Assembly: GCA_002368865.1 (NCBI GenBank) | Contig: DFDT01000068.1 | Coordinates: forward strand, 1,470-10,450 | From: Lachnospiraceae bacterium UBA3821 | Lineage (GTDB): Bacteria > Bacillota > Clostridia > Lachnospirales > Lachnospiraceae | Length of the DNA: 8,981 nucleotides | Direction: 5' to 3' | Part shown: positions 1 to 6,226 of the stretch, piece by piece | How positions within the stretch are numbered: position 1 is the stretch's first letter | Layout: every line of letters begins with the position of its first letter | The notes under the pieces: model-generated | What the model was told of the DNA's origin: nothing | Seen by the model: only the letters and a program-made list of their open reading frames with translations | The model's database searches: none | Position numbers and translations under genes: made by a program

Positions 1-1013
1 CCCAATCCCTGTTTTTTATAACGGAGCACATTCCTGATGCGGTGTGAGACCTCCGACTCTCCGAATGCAATGGGTGAAAATCCCATCTTCTTCTGCTCCG
101 TGGCAAAGTTTAACAGCAGTTCACTGTAGGCTTTCCTGCTACCGCTTCCGAACATCCCAAGTACCGCCTCGTCGCAGCGCATCTCTTGGTCCCGTACAAA
201 CGCAAAATAAGCGATCCACACCAAGGGATTCACCCAATAGATCGCCAACAGCAGATAAGCGATCAGCCTGACCCACGGATCTCCCCTGCGGATATGATAT
301 CTCTCATGCTCCAGCACATAAACCTGACTGTTTTTATCCATGCGGAACGGAATATAGATCTTCGGTGGAAACAATCCCAACACAAACGGCGTGGAGATTC
401 GGTCGCACTCCCAGATATTATCCCGCAGCCGCACTGCCTGTCCGATGCGGTCTTTCAGACGCAGATATGAGATTTCACCGAGCATCAGGATCACATATGC
501 CCCTATGAAATAGATTGCTGCCAGTATCCCCAACACCAGGCCGCCGTATTGCATTGCCTCCGGCATCATCGCTCCCGTCGTCTGTACAGCCGCGTCCGCA
601 TTCTCCGCCAATTCAACCGCTTGCGCCGCAGTTTGCGCCATTGCAGTTTGCGCTGCTGCGGTTTGTGCCATTGCAGTCTGTGCCATTGCAGTCTGTGTCG
701 TTGCAGTCTGTGTCGTTGCAGTCTGTACTGCCGCCATATGCGCCGTTTCCGCCGGATTGATCATTACCGATACCGGTCCCCCCGCTACCGCTTTCATTCC
801 GCTTCCGGATGCCATGAACTGAAAAAGATTGAACACACTAAACGGCGACAGAATCGGCAGTTTCACTGCCATTCGGATTCCCACAATACTCCATAATGCA
901 TAGGAATACTTCTTGGGAAAACGCTGTAGTATCAACCTCGCCGCCAACACCACGAGGATCACCACCGCCACCTCCAGATTCTTTTCCATAAAACGCCATA
1001 TCAACATCTCCAT
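1..1013 (-). CDS. M56 family (BlaR1/MecR1-like) membrane metalloprotease, 3'-truncated by window edge
   Basis: The first 337 residues of a membrane zinc protease of the BlaR1/MecR1 type are visible; the C-terminus lies beyond the left edge. Family members sense a signal outside the cell and, through the cytoplasmic protease domain, trigger loss of the partner BlaI repressor. Visible parts are a hydrophobic segment near residues 13-31, a second near 38-56 containing the family-typical YALWSIVGIR stretch, a third near 157-178, and the zinc motif HERYH at 236-240 followed by IRRGD. RCDEAVL at 279-285 supplies the usual third zinc ligand (Glu). Between the second and third segments is an unusual Gln-Thr-Ala repeat (about residues 95-129). 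The gene starts 3 bases after the BlaI stop codon, with AGAGGA just upstream inside blaI, so the two are co-translated. Whether a sensor domain follows cannot be seen. The family call is firm; the inducing signal is unknown and need not be a beta-lactam. Confidence 0.93.
   Translation of the reverse strand, partial: MEMLIWRFMEKNLEVAVVILVVLAARLILQRFPKKYSYALWSIVGIRMAVKLPILSPFSVFNLFQFMASGSGMKAVAGGPVSVMINPAETAHMAAVQTATTQTATTQTAMAQTAMAQTAAAQTAMAQTAAQAVELAENADAAVQTTGAMMPEAMQYGGLVLGILAAIYFIGAYVILMLGEISYLRLKDRIGQAVRLRDNIWECDRISTPFVLGLFPPKIYIPFRMDKNSQVYVLEHERYHIRRGDPWVRLIAYLLLAIYWVNPLVWIAYFAFVRDQEMRCDEAVLGMFGSGSRKAYSELLLNFATEQKKMGFSPIAFGESEVSHRIRNVLRYKKQGL
628..732 (-). repeat. 15-bp tandem repeat, 7 copies, inside the M56 gene
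   Basis: Seven contiguous 15-bp units start at 628, 643, 658, 673, 688, 703 and 718. On the plus strand each begins GCAGT(C/T)TG or a one-base variant; the units at 688 and 703 are identical. Because 15 is a multiple of three, the reading frame is kept. The minus strand encodes pentapeptides of the form Gln-Thr-Ala-x-x, where x-x is Thr-Thr, Met-Ala or Ala-Ala. It lies in the predicted extracellular loop between membrane segments 2 and 3 and is probably length-variable by slippage. Confidence 0.9.
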
Positions 1014-1016
1014 GGT

Positions 1017-1385
1017 CTAATCCTCTCTGTGCGCGTCGATCATCTGCTTGAGCAGCCTGGCTTCTTCCTCCGAAATCTTCCTGCCGCCCAGAAATGCCGC
1101 CACAAATCCCGGCAGCGATCCGCCGAAAGTACGCTCCACAAAGTAGGCCGACTCCTCCGCCTGCACCTGCTTCTTCGGGATCAGCACTGTCACTGTGGCA
1201 TTCTGATTGTCGATATAGCCCTTCTCCTGCATCTTTCGGATTACCGTATAGGTTGTCGACTTTTTCCATCCCAGCTTTTCCTTACAGAGTGTCACCAGCT
1301 CTCCGGAATTCACCGGCGCGCTGTCCCACACAATACACATGAAACGATAGTCACTGTCACATAGTTTTGCATATTCGTTGTCCAT
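1017..1385 (-). CDS. BlaI/MecI/CopY family transcriptional repressor
   Basis: A 122-residue protein, the usual length for BlaI/MecI repressors. The N-terminal half (about residues 8-75) is the winged helix-turn-helix; typical features are the IVWDSAPVNSGELV start and the recognition-helix region KKSTTYTVIRKMQEKGYI. The C-terminal half (about 78-118) is the dimerisation region, with the family-like SLPGFVAAFLGGRKISEEEARLLKQMI. Such repressors bind dyads in their own promoter and are removed when the partner M56 protease is activated; that protease is encoded 3 bases downstream. The start is supported by a strong AGGAGGA site (1391-1397) five bases ahead of the ATG. Transcription probably begins at the promoter at 1574-1602, leaving a leader of about 180 nt with a large hairpin. 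I did not find a classical TACA-n-TGTA operator, so its targets are not settled. Confidence 0.94.
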   Translation of the reverse strand: MDNEYAKLCDSDYRFMCIVWDSAPVNSGELVTLCKEKLGWKKSTTYTVIRKMQEKGYIDNQNATVTVLIPKKQVQAEESAYFVERTFGGSLPGFVAAFLGGRKISEEEARLLKQMIDAHRED

Positions 1386-1453
1386 TCTTGTCCTCCTGCC
1401 TGTACTTTTTCAATTTTGATGATTGATTGCAAACCTCTTTTTATCAGTCCCGA

Positions 1454-1590
1454 GTCCCGCATATTATATACTTCATAAGCAGGGCGCTTGAGGACGTCGG
1501 TACTTATGCACTGTATTTTAGTGCATTAGTACCGCTACGTCCGAAACCGAGCGAAAGCGTCCCTGTGTTGAAGTATATAATTTGCAGGAC
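1454..1590. repeat. 137-bp imperfect palindrome (MITE-like or structured leader)
   Basis: The outer arms match over about 35 bases: 1454-1489 against the reverse complement of 1555-1590, both containing ATTATATACTTCA and ending near AGGGCGCTT / AGGGACGCTT. The inner arms pair GGACGTC-GGTACT-ATGCACT (about 1492-1512) with its complement (1520-1542) around the loop GTATTTT (1513-1519). The right arm has several extra bases compared with the left. It sits between the lipoprotein stop and the blaI promoter region, contains a minus-strand -10 box in its right arm, and would form a large hairpin in the blaI leader. It could be a small non-autonomous inverted-repeat element, a terminator, or a regulatory leader. 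I saw no clear target-site duplication. Confidence 0.75.
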
Positions 1591-1602
1591 GATGATTGCC
1601 AA
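1574..1602 (-). promoter_or_regulatory. Predicted sigma-A promoter for blaI and the M56 gene
   Basis: On the minus strand TTGGCA (1597-1602) is separated by exactly 17 bases from TATATA (1574-1579). Transcription would begin near 1567 and run through the inner hairpin of the 137-bp palindrome into blaI. No better promoter pair was seen closer to blaI. Confidence 0.6.
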
Positions 1603-1623
1603 AATATCGGATTTTGCAAATAG

Positions 1624-3780
1624 TTACTGATTCTCCCACAGATACAGCTGCACCCGGTTCTGTATCACCTGCGCCGTCTCCTCCGCAGACTTCTGCCCCC
1701 TGAAGTAGACCTGCGCCTCCTCCCCCACAATCTTTAACAGCAGTTCGTCCTGGGAGGTTTTATGGCTTAGGTTTCCTATGATCTCCGTCAGCCTCTCCGT
1801 ATCCTCCGAAGTATATTCCCGCAGGGGCTCTCCGTTCATCTCTTTCTGTGTGTACCGCCATGTACGCAGATTTCTTTCCAGCCTGTCCTTTCTGGCAGGG
1901 AAACCCGAAAGTCCGTAGTCCGGCTCATACTCCTGCACAAATTCAATGAATTCCCATGCGCCCTCTTTCTGCGATCCCATCCTGCTGATCGCCAGATTGC
2001 AAAATCCCGATATCCATACGCCGTCGCCATGGGTCGCACAAAGGACGCCGCTGCTCTCCCCGTCCTTTGACGGATAGCCCTTCACCGTAAGCCGGATCTC
2101 CCCTGTCCGGGTCATATTGGTACACCACAGATAAAAAAACTCGTCCGTAATCACGGTCTCATCCAGCAACGCTTTCCCGTTCAGCAATCCGGTCCTGCCA
2201 CGGCTCTCCAACTGTTCCTCCCCGGTAAATGTATCCTCATATGCTGCGCACGCCAGCAGATCGTAAAACAACGGATTGCAGAAATCGCAGGTATTCCGCT
2301 CTGTATCCACAAATTCATCCATGGACATACCAAGCAGCTTATGCAGAACACCCTCAGCCGAATTGCTCGAAGCAAAAAGGGGGATATCCCTATGTTCCTC
2401 CCGCAGATTCATTAGCTCCCGGAGCGTCCAGCCGCACGCTGTCCCCAGATATTGCTCCTGTCCATAAAGCATTTTCATATAAAACGCTCTCGGCAGGAAC
2501 ACCTGCTTTCCCACCGCCTGCCCGCAGGCGAGCACACTGGGGAGATAGAGTTTGGCATCCAGCACATTGCTCGCCTCCAGATAAGGCGTCAGATCCTCGA
2601 ACGCACCCTGCCCGGCATAACTCTCCCAATTTTGCAGAAACCCTAAATCCAACAGATCCGGTGCCTCCGGCGTGGTCAGCAATAACTGCACTCTGGTCCT
2701 GGCCTCCTCCCAGTCTTCTAAAGAGGCATCCACTCCCGGCTTGCCCAGAGGACTCACCAACTCCACCCTGTAACGCTCATTGCTCTGATTAAAAGCATAC
2801 ACCGTATCCCGAAATATTTTACTGTCGTCATTTGTCATCACCGTGAGCACGATCCGCCCGTCTTTGTCTGTGGTGGGTTTCAATGTCTTTATGATAATCT
2901 TTTCTTTTTCGTAACACAAGATCCGGATTGTTTCCTCATCCGCTGAGAGGATCGCTAAAAGGCTCGTGCTGAGAATGCCGCTGCTGTCCCACTCCAGAAC
3001 CAGACTTGTCTCATCCTTGGTAGCGTCATAGCGAAAAAGCCGATTCCCTTGTGAGAGATACAGGTACCCGTCCTTTTCCGGATTACCGGCGGCATAGAAC
3101 TTTTCCCCCTCTACGGGAACGGCAATGCTTTCCTGCAGTCCGTTCTCTTCCGGCCTGCAAAAAACGGTCTGCCCTCCGCCGATCTTTGCCAGAAAAAGTA
3201 TGTCTCCCGCCGAAACCAGTTCCCCCGGATAGCCCTCCGACTCAAATTCTGCCCGCTTGCCGTCAGGCGTTATGACCGCCAGTTTTTCATTCGTCAGCAG
3301 ATAACTGCTTCCATCCCTCTGTGCCGCGTCAATGACCTTCCACAGTCCGCCGTCTTCCGTTCGCCATTCCGGCAATACCTGACTCTCCAACAGATTTCCG
3401 CTGAGATCATACCGCGCGATCCCGTATGAGATCACCTCATCGTCCCCGTCAGTCTGCCCCTCCTTGGAGGCGACCTGATCATACAATCTGCAAAAGCCTT
3501 TCTCCCCGCTGTCCCCTGCTAAGAACTTCCGCGGTCTCACTTTACTCCCCTCCCCGGTCTCCGGGACAGCAAGCGTTCCCAACTCAAGGAACTCAACAAC
3601 TTTCCACATTGTCGCCCGGTCATACACGATGGTCCCTGCCGTCGGCGTATTTGCCGCAGCATCATCCCTTTTGTCGGGAGCCGGCACACCCGTGCACCCG
3701 GCTAACAGGGAGACACACAACACCGCCGCCAGCCATTTTTTCCGTACACTGCCACGTTGAACTAAAAGTATACGTCCCAT
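1624..3780 (-). CDS. Large lipoprotein with C-terminal extracellular solute-binding (family 1) domain
   Basis: A 718-residue predicted lipoprotein. A basic N-terminus (RKKW) and hydrophobic stretch lead to the lipobox LLAGC, with Cys29 as the lipidated residue. Residues about 40-305 contain repeated short strand-like segments (for example ISYGIARYDLSGNLL, KLAVITPDGK, GYLYLSQGNRLFRYD) that look like a beta-propeller-like region. From about 310 the sequence resembles ABC sugar-type solute-binding proteins: TVMTNDDSKIFRDTVYAFNQ, PDLLDLGFLQNWESY, FEDLTPYL, and near the end WEFIEFVQEYEP and GFPARKDRLE. The expected location is the outer face of the membrane. No permease or ATPase gene is adjacent, so it is an orphan here and its ligand is unknown. 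I chose the ATG at 3780, which has AAGGAG (3791-3796) nine bases upstream; a TTG at 3801 would extend it by seven residues but would place that ribosome site inside the gene. Confidence 0.85.
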   Translation of the reverse strand: MGRILLVQRGSVRKKWLAAVLCVSLLAGCTGVPAPDKRDDAAANTPTAGTIVYDRATMWKVVEFLELGTLAVPETGEGSKVRPRKFLAGDSGEKGFCRLYDQVASKEGQTDGDDEVISYGIARYDLSGNLLESQVLPEWRTEDGGLWKVIDAAQRDGSSYLLTNEKLAVITPDGKRAEFESEGYPGELVSAGDILFLAKIGGGQTVFCRPEENGLQESIAVPVEGEKFYAAGNPEKDGYLYLSQGNRLFRYDATKDETSLVLEWDSSGILSTSLLAILSADEETIRILCYEKEKIIIKTLKPTTDKDGRIVLTVMTNDDSKIFRDTVYAFNQSNERYRVELVSPLGKPGVDASLEDWEEARTRVQLLLTTPEAPDLLDLGFLQNWESYAGQGAFEDLTPYLEASNVLDAKLYLPSVLACGQAVGKQVFLPRAFYMKMLYGQEQYLGTACGWTLRELMNLREEHRDIPLFASSNSAEGVLHKLLGMSMDEFVDTERNTCDFCNPLFYDLLACAAYEDTFTGEEQLESRGRTGLLNGKALLDETVITDEFFYLWCTNMTRTGEIRLTVKGYPSKDGESSGVLCATHGDGVWISGFCNLAISRMGSQKEGAWEFIEFVQEYEPDYGLSGFPARKDRLERNLRTWRYTQKEMNGEPLREYTSEDTERLTEIIGNLSHKTSQDELLLKIVGEEAQVYFRGQKSAEETAQVIQNRVQLYLWENQ

Positions 3781-3839
3781 GAGAAGCAACTCCTTTTCCA
3801 ATCAATCACAGTCAAACTGAAAATCCGACCCATAGATCC

Positions 3840-3861
3840 GGCGGATTACCTTGCTTCCGCC
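3840..3861 (-). other. Hairpin in the lipoprotein mRNA leader
   Basis: A 6-bp inverted repeat (GGCGGA at 3840-3845, TCCGCC at 3856-3861) with a 10-base loop lies in the probable untranslated leader, about 60 bases before the lipoprotein start. It has no U-tract and does not overlap the ribosome site. Its role is unknown. Confidence 0.4.
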
Positions 3862-3870
3862 AAAAGAAAG

Positions 3871-3917
3871 CGGGTTTATAGTTATCGACCTATATTAAGT
3901 CTATAACTATAAACCCG
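3871..3917. promoter_or_regulatory. Perfect 15-bp inverted repeat: candidate operator or terminator
   Basis: CGGGTTTATAGTTAT (3871-3885) is perfectly repeated in inverse orientation at 3903-3917, with a 17-base centre that itself pairs GAC (3887-3889) with GTC (3899-3901). On the minus strand it lies after the decayed ATPase gene and before the lipoprotein gene. It is immediately downstream of TTGACA, so the -10 region would lie inside one arm, as in a repressor operator. Alternatively it is a terminator of the upstream gene: the minus-strand stem ends in CCCG followed by CTTTCTTTT. The stem is AT-rich and the U-tract interrupted, so I prefer an operator, with moderate confidence. Confidence 0.6.
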
Positions 3918-3926
3918 TCTTGTCAA
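3898..3926 (-). promoter_or_regulatory. Possible promoter of the lipoprotein gene, overlapping the inverted repeat
   Basis: The minus strand carries a perfect TTGACA (3921-3926). The -10 is poor: TAGACT at 17-base spacing (3898-3903) or TATAGA at 15-base spacing (3900-3905), both in the right arm of the inverted repeat. A weak -10 covered by a palindrome would fit an inducible or repressed promoter. Confidence 0.45.
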
Positions 3927-3960
3927 GTCCTAAATCGCCGTTCCCATTCTCCTCTGTACC

Positions 3961-5053
3961 TCACAAGCCAATCATACCGACGGGGTAATAAAAGGTATCT
4001 TTGTTGAGAGGGAATATCCTGTCTGAAGTATCCATTATCAGTCCTGAAGCTACAGGCATCTTATACTGCTCCAAAATTCTGAAATTTTTATTCGCCTTAT
4101 CTTTTCCTATTCCCTTTTTTATCTCGATGGGATAAAGCTTCTGGTCTATATCAAAAATCAAATCGACTTCTTTTTGATCTCTGTCTCTGTAGTAATACAA
4201 AGTATTCTCAATCCTCTTTCCTGCATTACGTATGCTTTTAACGATCTCGCTGACAACATATGTCTCAAAGAATGCACCTGCCATAGCGGATGCCTCTAAA
4301 ATCTTTGCATCCGTCCAACCACAAAGAAAAGCACATAACCCCGTATCCATAAAATATATTTTGGGTGTTTTTACAATACGCTTTGCCAAATTAATTGCAT
4401 ACGGCTGAAGAATAAATACAATGCCGGATGATTCCAATATTGATATCCAGCTTTTTGACGTTCTGGCATCAATCCCCACTGCATTGCCGATCTCCGTATA
4501 ATCAAGTTGCTGAGCTGTTCTTAAGGCTACTATACGCATAAATTTTCTGAAATCATCAAGCCTTCCGACGTTTATCATCCTGCTCACATCTTTCTCAAGA
4601 TATGTGGCTATATAACTTTCAAAAAAAGTATCTCGATTTGGCCTAAGTGTCCAATACTCAGGCATACCTCCGAGGAAAATCTCCTCAAATACTTCATATC
4701 TGTTTTTAGGTACCAGTTCTGATTGCTTTTCTTCAACGCCGTCCTTCCGTCCAAAGTTTCAGATGCTCTTTCGCGTATTTCGTGTGTATTAGATCCTGTA
4801 AGAATATACATAAGCGGCAATGATATGCCTTCATTTACCCGTTTTAGCTTCGCTTCATCGATCCTGATCTTAATACCCTCCATCAACCCCGGCACTTTTT
4901 GTATTTCATCAATGATCAATGGTACGCCATGTGCGCTAAGGAAAAGTTCAGGACATTATGGACTTTCCGGTCTGTCTGGCACCATATAGAGTCAAACACG
5001 CATATTCTCCAGCAGCTTCTACTATTTTTTTTCAACTGTCTATGATAATACAT
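3961..5053 (-). pseudogene. Decayed AAA+ ATPase with DUF4143 (frameshift plus internal deletions)
   Basis: These are the remains of a DUF4143-type ATPase, a widespread family of unclear cellular role that is normally about 400 residues. Three pieces in different frames are readable. Piece 1 starts at ATG 5053 (GGAGG at 5063-5067) with MYYHRQLKKK and continues, after a +1 shift in a run of eight A (5025-5032), to the Walker A motif GARQTGKS (4960-4983). Piece 2 (about 4952-4734) carries PELFLSAHGVP, the Walker B region LIIDEIQKVPG, TGSNTHEI, and SETLDGRTAL. Piece 3 (about 4734-3961) carries FEEIFLGGMPEYW, FFESYIATYLEKDV, the helical middle, and the DUF4143 nuclease-like end YYYRDRDQKEVDLIFD and YPIEIKKG. 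Compared with the usual family layout, roughly 35-40 residues are missing between pieces 1 and 2, and about 20-30 between pieces 2 and 3. Piece 3 could still be translated from ATG 4665, but no intact ATPase can be made. Confidence 0.88.
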
Positions 5054-5110
5054 CAAACATTACCTCCAAACCGGCAGTTAATACTTCTATAATTTTATAT
5101 TTTCTTTTCG

Positions 5111-5138
5111 AAAAAAGAGCAGACATCTCAGCCTGCTC
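5111..5138 (-). terminator. Intrinsic terminator of the Rpn-family gene
   Basis: On the minus strand GAGCAG (5133-5138) pairs with CTGCTC (5117-5122), followed at once by six T (5116-5111). It begins 16 bases after the stop codon of the Rpn-like gene and separates it from the decayed ATPase gene. Confidence 0.8.
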
Positions 5139-5153
5139 CTGTCGTTGATCAAA

Positions 5154-5954
5154 TTATCGCTTTCCACGAATCACCTGTCTGGCATGCTCATACGCGTCCA
5201 CAGTGGTTCCCAGCGCATGACACGCCCCTGCCACATCCAGCTTCATATTATTGATCAGATTCTCAATATTTTTTACTAAAGTTTGGCTGGTTCCCTGGCT
5301 GATTCCCTGGCTAATCCCCTGACTGATTCCCTGACTAATTCCCTGACTGATCCCATCCTCACGGGCTTCCTCCATCAATTCCCTGATCGCAATACACATA
5401 TTATAACTCCCTCCTTCTTCCTGCTCCCCGTCAACATTTCTGTATCTCTCATCATGTTCCAAAAAATTGGGGATATCTGCCAACACAGCTATCGCTTTCC
5501 CTGTCGCCGCATCCACATCACAAAGGCTCTTTTCCTGCACCAGCTGCCGCATCTTCTCTTTATCCCGGCGTGCGCCAAGCACATGTAATAAATGCTTTAA
5601 TGATGTCTTGCAGCGTTCCGCAAGTCCCGGCTCATCCGCTTTCTTCTCATGAATCTGCCTAATCTGTTTCCCATACTCGGCACAATCATACTGCATGATC
5701 CGATAGGGGATTTCATAATCAACATTGGCCTGATTTTCAATCGCCATAATAATAAACTGTGTACCGTTCTTCAACCGCTTTTTGATGTCCCGGAAAAGCG
5801 TCACACCCCCCGGCATGGGACTTCGTCCGTCTGCCTCCTCCAGATCCCTGTAATCCACCACCTGCATGCCGTCAAAGCACTTTGCATTGAACAGATCTGC
5901 AAAATATTTCGGATCTGAAAAATATTCATAGGCGGCATCATCTTCCTTTGCCAT
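5154..5954 (-). CDS. Rpn family / PD-(D/E)XK nuclease-like (transposase_31-type) protein
   Basis: A 266-residue protein of the Rpn-like group, common in multiple copies in Clostridia. Characterised Rpn proteins are DNA endonucleases that promote recA-independent recombination; many related clostridial proteins are uncharacterised. Visible marks are YFADLFNA (residues 17-24), the candidate active-site Asp in LFRDIKKR (Asp56), the E-x-Q motif of this nuclease fold in IENQANVDYEIPYR (Glu73, Gln75), then a helical region. At 201-224 there is a run of Gly-Ile-Ser-Gln repeats, then a 42-residue tail. The start at 5954 has GGGAGG close upstream, only about four bases from the ATG, partly inside a small hairpin. 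It has its own promoter (6075-6103) and terminator (5111-5138), so it is monocistronic. No partner transposon ends were seen. Family assignment is good; nuclease activity is inferred. Confidence 0.85.
   Translation of the reverse strand: MAKEDDAAYEYFSDPKYFADLFNAKCFDGMQVVDYRDLEEADGRSPMPGGVTLFRDIKKRLKNGTQFIIMAIENQANVDYEIPYRIMQYDCAEYGKQIRQIHEKKADEPGLAERCKTSLKHLLHVLGARRDKEKMRQLVQEKSLCDVDAATGKAIAVLADIPNFLEHDERYRNVDGEQEEGGSYNMCIAIRELMEEAREDGISQGISQGISQGISQGISQGTSQTLVKNIENLINNMKLDVAGACHALGTTVDAYEHARQVIRGKR
5283..5354 (-). repeat. 12-bp tandem repeat, 6 copies, coding for Gly-Ile-Ser-Gln units
   Basis: Six contiguous 12-bp units, on the plus strand of the form GATTCCCTGACT with single-base changes, encode five copies of Gly-Ile-Ser-Gln and one Gly-Thr-Ser-Gln. 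They lie between the nuclease-like domain and the C-terminal tail. Such short-period repeats after a helical segment are frequent in Rpn-like proteins and can change length by slippage without breaking the frame. Confidence 0.9.
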
Positions 5955-5962
5955 AAAACCTC

Positions 5963-5980
5963 CCTTCCACGACCGGAAGG
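5963..5980 (-). promoter_or_regulatory. Small hairpin overlapping the Rpn-like gene's ribosome binding site
   Basis: On the minus strand CCTTCC (5975-5980) can pair with GGAAGG (5963-5968) across a six-base loop. The second arm overlaps the start of the purine-rich ribosome site GGAAGGGAGG, so folding could partly hide it. The stem is short, and regulation is only a possibility. Confidence 0.35.
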
Positions 5981-6018
5981 GTATACTGCCGCCCCGCCAG
6001 CCACTCTATCCATATTCA

Positions 6019-6060
6019 TTCAAAGTGAAAATTAGGCGAAACGCCAGATGTGCACTTGAA
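6019..6060 (-). other. Leader hairpin of the Rpn-like mRNA
   Basis: Within the predicted leader of about 110 nt, an outer stem (TTCAAAGTG with CACTTGAA, one bulged base) encloses an inner stem (GGCG at 6035-6038, CGCC at 6042-6045, three-base loop) separated by a near-symmetrical internal loop. I do not recognise it as a known riboswitch or ribozyme. Confidence 0.4.
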
Positions 6061-6074
6061 ACTTTTATAATGAT

Positions 6075-6103
6075 ACAATACTGTTATTTTTCTGATTTGT
6101 CAA
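6075..6103 (-). promoter_or_regulatory. Sigma-A promoter of the Rpn-like gene
   Basis: On the minus strand a perfect TTGACA (6098-6103) is followed, after exactly 17 bases, by TATTGT (6075-6080). The predicted start near 6068 leaves a leader of about 110 nt before the ATG at 5954, which is long for a simple gene. Confidence 0.75.
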
Positions 6104-6131
6104 CTGCTTTTTCGCGTGGCTCATTGCCCCC

Positions 6132-6169
6132 AAAAATAAGATGTGAACCCTCTTTCGAGAATCCACATC
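6132..6169 (-). terminator. Intrinsic terminator of the 397-aa gene
   Basis: On the minus strand GATGTG (6164-6169) pairs with CACATC (6140-6145); the loop can form a further three-pair CTC/GAG stem. The T-rich tail TTATTTTTG follows (6139-6131). It lies about 60 bases after the stop of the 397-aa gene and upstream of the Rpn promoter. Confidence 0.65.
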
Positions 6170-6226
6170 ATCCACATTTCTGCTTCAGCAGGAACGGTAG
6201 TAAGATTTTTCTGTTGTTTTCCCTCC

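Noticed and set aside
838..1269. Minus-strand 143-codon open frame
   Set aside because: It overlaps the BlaI and M56 genes in another frame, is Gly-rich, and has no family likeness, whereas both overlapped genes are clear.
2229..2792. Plus-strand 187-codon open frame
   Set aside because: Antisense to the lipoprotein gene, Pro/Ser/His-rich shadow composition, no family resemblance.
5801..6019. Small leader peptide starting at 6019 before the Rpn-like gene
   Set aside because: It has no convincing ribosome site and overlaps the Rpn-like coding region in another frame.
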